Assembly: GCA_037976565.1 (NCBI GenBank)
Contig: CP137683.1
Location: forward strand, 13,349,699 to 13,413,698
DNA length: 64,000 nucleotides
Reading direction: 5' to 3'
Origin: Mesocentrotus franciscanus
Lineage: Eukaryota; Echinodermata; Echinoidea; Camarodonta; Strongylocentrotidae
This document shows, one piece after another, positions 56,710 to 64,000 of this stretch; position 1 is the stretch's first letter; each line of letters starts with the position of its first letter. The notes under the pieces are model-generated. The model had not been told where the DNA came from and ran no database searches. It saw only the letters and a program-made list of their open reading frames with translations. Made by a program: the position numbers and the translations under genes.

Positions 56710-56980
56710 ACTAATGTCCTTTGGCAAGACATTAATCTATATTTGCCACTCCATACCCAGGAGAGAAATGGGGACCCGGTAGGATGATGAAAGCATTTAT
56801 GTTAGTAACTGCCATATGCCCTCACGGTGACCATATGGTAGGAATACTCCCCAGGGAGTGGAGATGGTGCACATTGTGTGTGAATGAATCCGATGACCGG
56901 GGTAATATTATCTGTAAAGCGCTTAGAGATGGTATTCCGTATTAAGCGCTATATAAATCCAGATTATTATTATTATTATT
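56710..56980 (+). mobile_element. SINE 3' body, copy 2, (ATT)n tail
   Basis: Matches 38910-39180 throughout. It ends ATTAAGCGCTATATAAATCC then (ATT)n to 56980. The tail is the type that could be recognised by a partner LINE. Confidence 0.87.
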
Positions 56981-57280
56981 AACACCATTCTTGCTCCGAA
57001 CAGCCGGACTGCTGTTCAGTATACTGTTATTGATCAATACTCAAGGTATCATACACTCTTCAACACGCCTTATGAATAGATAGGCACTGATTGCTTTCGC
57101 CTATGGTGTCGATACATATGGGTCAGCAAACTGTTACCTTCCATGCATAATGATATGTAATGAAGATGACACTACAACTATTGTCACTGTGTATATCTGT
57201 TTCAAAATGAACTATGGCTCTATTTGTATGAATTCATAGATTGGAAATATTTCATGAGACTTTGCTAACATAAGTTAGAG
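56981..57280. other. unique DNA
   Basis: No gene seen. Confidence 0.35.
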
Positions 57281-57532
57281 TGAGAGAGAAAGAGAGAGGG
57301 AGGGAGGGAGTGTGTAAAAGAGAGAGAGCAAGCTAGAGAGAGGGAGAGAAAGAAAGAGGGAGAGACAAAGAAAGAGAGAGAGAGAAAGAAAGAAGAGAGA
57401 AAGAAAGAAAGAAGAGAGAGAGAGAGAGAGGGAGAGAGAGAGAGAGAGGAAGAGAGAGAGATAGAGAGATAGAGAGATAAAGCATATGCAAGACAACAAG
57501 AGCCAAATTGGCAGAGAAAGGGACAGAAATAG
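57281..57532. repeat. purine-rich GA/GAAA tract, left of a MITE
   Basis: GA and GAAAGA words run to about 57480, and weaker purine sequence continues to the insertion point. The same composition resumes at 57949, so the MITE appears to have inserted in or beside a longer purine tract. Confidence 0.85.
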
Positions 57533-57944
57533 GGGGCGTTTATCGGGTCTTGCCATCAGATGTGTACATATCGAACCCCACTATATGAACGTGATTTTCG
57601 GGATGTCGCGTTTATCGTCTCTTCATGATTCAAAATAAAGGCCTTGTCTCTGCGCAGCTGCTTTGCGGCGTTTGACCCGGGAAGCGGATTAGCCTGGGAA
57701 GGTCCATAGAGCTATATGGGAAGGTCCGATTTGTATGGGGTTCAAAACAGCTTTGCGTTTATCGTGTTTCTGAAACGTGATTCTGGCTGTATGTCACATT
57801 CAAAACGCTCCTTTTTCGGTGTTACAATATGCCCATATCTAAAGACGTTTGAGATAGGGCTTTGCGTTTATCGCCTTAAAAATTTGCCTGAAAGACGTTT
57901 GAAAACGCTGATTCTAGGCAAAAATTTGGTCGATTAACGCGACC
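57533..57944 (+). mobile_element. inverted-repeat MITE with 4-bp TSD, family C copy 2
   Basis: This 412-bp element starts GGGGCGTTTATCGGGTC and ends GGTCGATTAACGCGACC. ATAG is duplicated at 57529-57532 and 57945-57948. It is very similar to 23520-23943. Confidence 0.94.
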
Positions 57945-57948
57945 ATAG

Positions 57949-58102
57949 AGAGACGGGTAGAGGAAGAGAGTGAGGAATGAAGATACAGATAGCAAAATAG
58001 AGAGAAAGAGAGAATGAGGGAGCAAGAGAAAAAAGGATTGAGAAAAAGGTAAGCAAAAGGAGACAGAGAGAGAGAGAGAGCGAGCCAGAGTGAGTGAGCG
58101 AG

Positions 58103-58189
<87 letters not shown>

Positions 58190-58335
58190 TAGGAGTGAGA
58201 GATATCAATATGGGGAAACAAGAAAAAGACAAAGCGAGCAAGAAAAAAGTGTTAGAGAGAGAGAGAACAAGAGACAAATGGATAGATAGAGAAAGGAAGT
58301 GAGAGAGAAAGAGGGTAAGCGAAAGAGAGACAGAG
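57949..58335. repeat. (GA)n tract, right of the MITE
   Basis: A near-pure GA run at about 58065-58195 is broken by CGAGCCAGAGTGAGTGAGCG and a single GGAGAG. Minus-strand Ser/Leu frames are artefacts. Confidence 0.92.
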
Positions 58336-58465
58336 TGCCTGCTATGCTCTGAGGCTACAACCTGTCACTAGCTGCTCCTTTATCCTAAATGAACAAACAC
58401 GCAGCAAACTACAAGCCTCCAAATAATAGCTTACACGTTCCTACATCTCCACTACAAGTACTAAT
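58336..58465. other. short unique interval
   Basis: No gene seen. Confidence 0.35.
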
Positions 58466-58890
58466 CTCCCTCCAGCTTATACAGAAAAAGAACACCAACA
58501 CACGCACTCAAGGCAAGAAGGAAAAGCAACCCCCCTTTCTTTTCACGAAAACAAGTTCTTCGAGTCCAAAAATAGGCAGAGTCAGAAAATGTTCGCTCCC
58601 CCCCCCCACCATATCCTCATATATTAATCTCCCTGCAGCTTCTATGAAGATGAAAATCATACATGCGGCAAATGAGCATCCCCTTACTAAAAAAAAAGAA
58701 GGTACTCGGGTCCAAAATCATACGGTAATAGGCAGAGTTAGACAATATTTTTCTCTTTTTTCCAATGTCCCTACAGCTGTTATGAAAAAAACCCAACAAC
58801 AAACACACATATAAACGGTAAGAGAGAAACCCCCAAAAAAAAGACCCAGGTCCAAAATTGAAAGGTCATAGCCAGAGGTCGGAGAATTGC
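58466..58890 (+). repeat. three-copy degenerate tandem repeat, ~140-155 bp
   Basis: TCCCTNCAGCT.NTATGAA, ACACAC/CATAC, A-run plus G, GG(G)TCCAAAAT and TAGGCAGAGTTAGA-type blocks recur in order. The TCCCT...CAGCT blocks lie near 58469, 58630 and 58769. The 141-codon frame over it reads the repeats and is not recognised. Confidence 0.7.
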
Positions 58891-59355
58891 TTTTTCCTTA
58901 TTTTGTTTCCTCTGTATTTCATCAGTGCAATGGATGGCCCATGACCAAATTAAACTGGAATGTCGGGGACCTAGTCTGCTTGCTAAACATATCATACGGT
59001 TTCGTACGAACAGAGAAGGGCATCATCGGTGGGGAGAATTGGTAAAAAATTCAAACAAGATGTCTCCCGATCGTGCTCATTATTAAATCTAGACAGGCAA
59101 ATGAGCTGGTAGGGTTTAATTGGGGCACGGGATGTATTTTGGTTCCCACAATAGTGCACGTCTCTGCTTCGATGTATACTGTTACAGGAAGATTAGTGGT
59201 ATTTTATATGCCACGTACAGACACCTGTAAGACCATCACAATGCGCACGTTCTCCACAGCTATATTTTACTTCAATATGCGCACTTCTATTTTCTAGGAA
59301 CTCGTCAATATTACCTTTTTGAAGTAGTATATAAGCCTACTTTGTTTATGCTTTT
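58891..59355. promoter_or_regulatory. complex block beside CT tract
   Basis: Non-repetitive, with CG words (GGTTTCGTACGAACAG, TCTCCCGATCGTGC), GTTTAATTGGGGC and CTTATTAT cores. It is a candidate regulatory block. No exon supported. Confidence 0.25.
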
Positions 59356-59448
59356 ACATCTCTCTCTCTCTCTCTCTCTATGCTTCACCTGTTCTTCTAA
59401 GTATTTCTTTCTCACATCCACCCACTCATTTTCCTTTTAATACTCATC
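59356..59448. repeat. (CT)n tract
   Basis: A pure CT run at about 59360-59378 and CATC/CTC-rich sequence. Confidence 0.85.
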
Positions 59449-59807
59449 TCTCTCTCTCTCTGTAACTCTCTGCTACCTATTTTCTTCCGTCTGTCACCTT
59501 TTCCCTGCCCCCTCCCATTCTCTTGTCTTTCTCTTTATCTTCTCCTCCCCTGTCCTCCCCTCCCTCCCTCCCTCTCTCTCTCTCTCTCTCTCTCTGTATC
59601 TCTCTGCTACTAGTACCTATTTTCTTCCGTCTGTCACCTTCTCCCTGCCCCCTCCCATTCTCTTGTCTTTCTCTTTGTCATCTCCTCCCTCTCCTCCCCT
59701 CCCCTCTCTCTCTCTCTCTCTCTGTATCTGTATCTCTATGCTACCTATTTTCTTCTGTCTGTCACCTTTCCCTGCCCCCTCCATTCTCTTTATCTTCTCC
59801 TCCCCTC

Positions 59808-59845
<38 letters not shown>

Positions 59846-59850
59846 CCTCT
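59449..59850. repeat. CT-bearing minisatellite, three ~130-bp units
   Basis: Each unit consists of (CT)n, GTA.CTCT.TGCTA, CCTATTTTCTTCCGTCTGTC, ACCTTNTCCCTGCCCCCTCC, CATTCTCTTGTC and TTTCTCTTTNTCNTCTCCTCC. Units start near 59449, 59583 and 59707. The CT run length differs in each. Confidence 0.9.
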
Positions 59851-60685
59851 CTATCCCCACACTCTACATTTCTCTTACCCCCCTGTCATTCCCTCTCTCC
59901 TTCTCCGCCTACCAGCTGAGAAACCAGAGATAACATGCATCCATTTGTTCATATCTATCACCACCTCTTGATCACTCAACCCTCTTACATGTGTATGTGT
60001 CACTCTGTGTTTGTGGGGGCGCGCATTCGGGGGAGGGAGGGAACACCGATGTAATCAACCAAATTAAACTTGATCTGGGCACTGTTGCAACATTCTCACA
60101 CACATAGGCATGACTGCAATACAACCCAATCGATTCACTTTGACAAGTATTTATCATATTCATCAGGAAAACAAGCATGATGGATACATGTACCAACATG
60201 GCATTTACAGAAATAGAAGCTTGTAAACATGCATGAAGAATGCAAAATTAAAGTGGAATGTGTTTCAATTTGCTTCTTCGATTTGATTCTCTCTCTCTCT
60301 TCTCCATCTATCTTCCCCTTTGGAAATGATTGACTAAAGTGCTACTTCTATCAATACACATACATGTGGTTTGTAAAGCTAGCTCTATGCTTTAATACTC
60401 TGCTCTTCTTTTGTTCTAACCCAAGCATATCAGTATTATACATGAATACACACATTATTCTCTTTGACATTCAATGTTTTATTATGTTTTAATGATTTAA
60501 CCTGCTTCACCACACTTTAAAACATATTTAGAAAGAAAAAGAATTATGTTAAGCAAGAATTAATCAAATGCTACTTCTTTCTACAGATAAATATTTGGTG
60601 ATAATTTTGATAATATCTTTTAGAATGTAGTATGTTCACACTATCTGATAACTTAAAATTACGTTTTTACCCATTGACTACTGAA
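59851..60685. other. unique AT-rich DNA
   Basis: No gene seen. Confidence 0.4.
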
Positions 60686-60716
60686 ATCTCCCTCTCTCTC
60701 TCTCTCTCTCTCTCCC
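60686..60716. repeat. (CT)n run
   Basis: Pure CT dinucleotide run ending at CCCATAGG. Confidence 0.9.
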
Positions 60717-60896
60717 ATAGGCTCAATACAGCGCCCACCCGGTTCCTGTTGAGTGAGTCTGAACACAGCCTATGTACATGTACATGAACAACAACTAAGT
60801 TATTCATACCCTTGCCAAGTTTTTTTAATTTTGTTCAAGTATGTGCAATCATTGATTTATCCCTATTCATGTTTCTTGAGAATGTGATATGTTTAA

Positions 60897-61293
60897 AGAG
60901 AAAGACCAGTTCTCGTCATGCAATTGCATTGTAAAAGAAACGTTGTGGAATCGATCAGAAAAGGTTGATCATCTAGCATATAAGTATTGGTGTGTACTGC
61001 AAGGTTCTGGAATCATCAAAATGATAAGAAATTTGGCCCAGTCTTGATAAAGTTACAAGCACTGTACACAGAAAGATGTATATGGGACTACGCGACCACA
61101 TGCGCGATATCTATTTGGTCCCAATAGATATAATAATTTACCAAATATATCAATTAGTAGGCGGCTTCCCGACTTTCCCGGCAAAATTTGTATCATCACG
61201 TATTAGTAAAAACATATTCTTTCACATGATTGGTAATGAAAGCTTCCATTTCAATTTTTTGAGAGAGGGGCGTTCCAAAACTGGTCTTTGCCT
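60897..61293 (+). mobile_element. TTAA MITE, family A copy 4
   Basis: This 397-bp element runs AGAGAAAGACCAGTTCTCG to CCAAAACTGGTCTTTGCCT, between TTAA at 60893-60896 and 61294-61297. It carries a local 9-bp duplication (CCCGACTTTCCCGGC) absent from the other copies. Confidence 0.94.
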
Positions 61294-61297
61294 TTAA

Positions 61298-61874
61298 AGC
61301 TTACATCTAAAAGTATTCAACCAAGGCCCTAATTCAACCAGTCTACCTTTCATTCTTGAGTTACAAAAAACACCCCCCAAAACCCGTCAAATTTACAAGG
61401 GGTATGAATAATTCAGCTGTTAATTGTACATGTTAACAGGCCTGACATGACATGATACGAACGATGGTGGGCTACAACTCTACGTGGGTAGAGAAGATAT
61501 AGTGGAAGTAATTAAGAACAAAATGCAGAGGTGAGAAACCCATCTCTGCCCCCTCATTGTCGCATCTTTGAGCCTGATACAGGCAGACATGCGTGGTTTT
61601 GAATAACCAAAAACCCAAGAGAGTGATGTTGAATGGCAAACCATTTGGACATGTCCTAAATGTTTTATTCACTTGGGACTGTCGTAGATTTAAACTTGAA
61701 GTTTGCGAAACTTGAAGTTATAAGCACCGATCCACCAACAACGACAAGGGTTCTCATAAAACGAGTATTCAGAGTTTTGAACTACAAGCTGGCGTAGCCC
61801 CAAAGTTAATCGTGTCCGCATGGCGCATAACTTTGATTGAGGACCCCCTGCTGCTCGTAGTAATCGTGCTATCC
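61298..61874. other. unique DNA, no gene seen
   Basis: Two minus-strand frames (66 and 83 codons) have no recognisable domain. Confidence 0.35.
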
Positions 61875-61878
61875 TTAA

Positions 61879-62225
61879 AGATATAGACCGGTAGTGGTAA
61901 ACTTGCGGTTCAAGGGTTTTGGGTGCAAAATATCTATTCAATATTGTTTAAATATTGCCTTCAGAGGTTTAGATGGCAATACTTCAACCTAAATTTGCAA
62001 AAAAGCAGAAATGTATGCCCAAATGTTCAATGTAGAAATGGCTTCGCGATATCTATCCAGGCCGGATCGATATGATAATTTACCAAATATATCAATTAGT
62101 AGGCGGTTTCCCGGCAAAATTTGTATCATCACGTATTAGTCAAACATATTCTTTCACATGATTGGTAATAAGAGCTTCCATTTCATTTTTCGAGAGGGGG
62201 GCGTTTCCAAAACTGGTCTATACAT
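61879..62225 (+). mobile_element. TTAA MITE, family A copy 5 (left half diverged)
   Basis: The left end AGATATAGACCGGTAGTGG and right end CCAAAACTGGTCTATACAT lie between TTAA at 61875-61878 and 62226-62229. The right half, from ATATCTATCCAGG to the end, is close to copies 1 and 4. The left half is not. Confidence 0.85.
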
Positions 62226-62229
62226 TTAA

Positions 62230-63055
62230 GATCGCTCGAGGTTTGTTACTTTAAAAGTAAACTTGATGTTTTGTAACAATGAGGACATCGATCTGCATGG
62301 TCCCTAACTACAAGATAAATTTGAAGTTGAAAACCATGATCTGAATTTTAAGTCAACAGTCGGTTTTGTGAACCTGACTGAAATATTATCTTGCCTCCTA
62401 CTGTAAAAGAAAATGTATTTTGTTGTAAGACCAGTACTTTATCATCTACTAATGATTTCAGCCAAATGCCTGTTACACAAACAGACATATAAAAACTAAA
62501 GTGGTGTAATCAATCATTCCAGCATATGCTTCAAAAATAATTTTGTGATGGTGTGTCATCAGTGACCATCCTGGTTAGAAAGGAAAGTGGTTCTGAATTG
62601 ATGTGAAAAGTCTCATGTACATGTACAAGGCCAGTAGATGTCCATTTAGAGCAATATGCATTTCAAAGTTTTAACCTTTCTCTGAGTAAATCTACAGTTC
62701 TGCACGTACACCGCAAATTATAGTTGTACATTGTAAATAATGTTAAGGAATAGGTTCTCTTGTAATGATTTTTTGTTTGCCAGTCACTAGAAATTAAAAA
62801 GAGTACAATTGACCACAATGCACGGTCGCACCCTTCTGCTAGACAAACAACAAAATAAAGCAACTTTTGCCGGAAATGTGTGGGAGCACTTACTTAGAAA
62901 AAAGTGGTGTCATTTAACCGCCATTCAACAGGAAGTTTAGAACTTTAGAAAGCATGAAAAGTAATTGCTTTTCATTAGGAAGATGCACTCCATTGCATAT
63001 CATCCATGACAGCTAATATCAGTATGCTTTGAGTCAAAGGGGAATTAACTTAATG
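62230..63055. other. AT-rich unique DNA
   Basis: No gene or family repeat recognised. Confidence 0.4.
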
Positions 63056-63735
63056 CTGGATTTATGCCTTTTTGGCTCTCAATAGAAATAAAATGTCATA
63101 TATGTCTGCTCTGAGCTAGAAGGGAATTAACAAGTAACATTTAACACAGGGTTAATTGTCCTTCTGGTATTAACAGAAGAAACATGTACATGTCCTTATA
63201 AAGAGACAGAAGTTTACTTTCACATGCATCCATTTTCTCCATCTGTGGATATGATTTTGCTTAATACCTTTCTTCCTCTAAACAGACACTTTACATGTAG
63301 CCGATGTCTTTACAATTGGACACAAGTTCACTTTCACATCTGTCCCATATTCCCCACTGTGTGGATGTCGTGAAGTTTGGAGAAGGACATTAGCTCAATT
63401 CATTTAACACGGATTAATGTCCAGTTTCCTCTCAGCAGACACTTTAAATGTAGCCTATGTCTTTACAACTGGACACAATTTCACTTTCACATCTGTCCTC
63501 TATCCCCTCTCTTTAGATGGAGGATTAGTCTGTTGAGAGCCAGAAGGGCAATAACTCATATCATTTACAGGACTCCTGCCCTTCTGGCACTCAAGAGATG
63601 ATATGTCTTAAAGCTAGACACAATTAAAGTCCACTTTGATATCTGTCCCATTGTCTGTTGACAGCCAGAAAGTCATTAACTCATAACACATGATATCACA
63701 TAGAGTTAAATGCCCTTCTGGCTCTCAAACCACAC
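63056..63735. repeat. cluster of hairpin palindromes and ~150-bp tandem units
   Basis: Palindromes lie at 63104-63177, 63528-63596 and 63653-63732, with half-motifs at 63062-63090 and 63413-63442. Between them, ACAGACACTTTA.ATGTAGCC, TATGTCTTTACAA.TGGACAC and TTCACTTTCACATCTGTCC recur near 63283 and 63437. Shorter traces lie near 63200 and 63600. Confidence 0.85.
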
Positions 63736-64000
63736 AATTATATTACATTTTAAACTGGAAATAGCTTGAGGGTAAACACTTTTCAATGAGAAACAGAAAC
63801 AAGCCTTTACGATCGTCTGTGGTAAAATCAGTGAAACCATCGGCTTTTCTCTGCAATCTCTTGATGAATGGTCCACATATAACTACCAGTGGCAATTAGT
63901 TACAACTGCCATACTGCCCATGGCATTATAATGCATTTTATTTTTAGATCTATCAAGACACCACGTTCTAGGAAACGTTTTCGGATGGTGATGTACAGCA
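63736..64000. other. unique DNA to the window edge
   Basis: No gene or family repeat recognised. Confidence 0.35.

Noticed and set aside
1..64000. retroviral, LINE or autonomous transposase genes
   Set aside because: I saw no reverse transcriptase, integrase or transposase motifs in any open frame. All mobile elements found are non-autonomous.

Overview
The window looks like nuclear DNA from a marine invertebrate deuterostome, most probably an echinoderm such as a sea urchin. That placement is an inference. It rests on an AT-rich background, very dense (CT)n/(GA)n tracts, tRNA-derived SINEs ending in an AAGCGCTATATAAAT-type tail with (ATT)n, and many short inverted-repeat transposons. There is no bacterial-style gene organisation, no rRNA, no functional tRNA and no CRISPR array. 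I found no exon that I could defend. The long open frames lie almost entirely in simple repeats (Ser/Leu-rich, Arg/Glu-rich, or His/Ile/Asp-rich) and are not genes. The window reads as intergenic DNA or a very large intron.

Mobile elements make up much of the readable structure. At least four apparently unrelated groups of non-autonomous elements sit between TTAA sites and share 5'-AG...CT-3' ends: family A (19404, 24133, 39307, 60897, 61879), A2 (16360, 40873, 55630 and perhaps 43795), B (2027, 46244, 51034) and D (14114, 49442). Other elements are family C with 4-bp target duplications (23520, 57533), a 114-bp fold-back element with a 10-bp duplication (44612), TA-flanked mariner-like elements (13519, 32665, 32832), and single inverted-repeat elements at 7730, 26691, 40553 and 42815. 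SINEs lie at 10262, 30757, 38910, 43485 and 56710.

A second layer is a short motif, GTCTGTTGAGAGCCAGAAGG followed by GCATTAACTC. It recurs more than twenty times in both orientations, often as facing pairs that form a 65-100-bp imperfect palindrome. It is most concentrated at 17.4-18.7, 38.3-39.7, 46.9, 48.8 and 63.0-63.7 kb.

Tandem repeats include a 54-bp minisatellite (47037-47507), a ~100-bp unit carrying its own (GA)n (10970-12115), a ~130-bp unit carrying (CT)n (59449-59850), CAT/CAC trinucleotide arrays (41650-42175, 54500-55032), a G-rich 11-mer array (24739-24910) and several 2-4-copy duplications of 125-230 bp.

Between the repeats are 200-400-bp blocks of higher GC and higher complexity, often directly beside a long polypyrimidine or polypurine tract (5400, 12727, 15480, 22080, 27600, 31250, 33590, 36300, 45850, 50380, 58890). 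Several contain clusters of recognisable transcription-factor core sites, for example TCF/Sox, nuclear-receptor, Hox/Pbx and homeodomain cores. They are the best candidates for cis-regulatory DNA, and comparison between species would be the deciding test.
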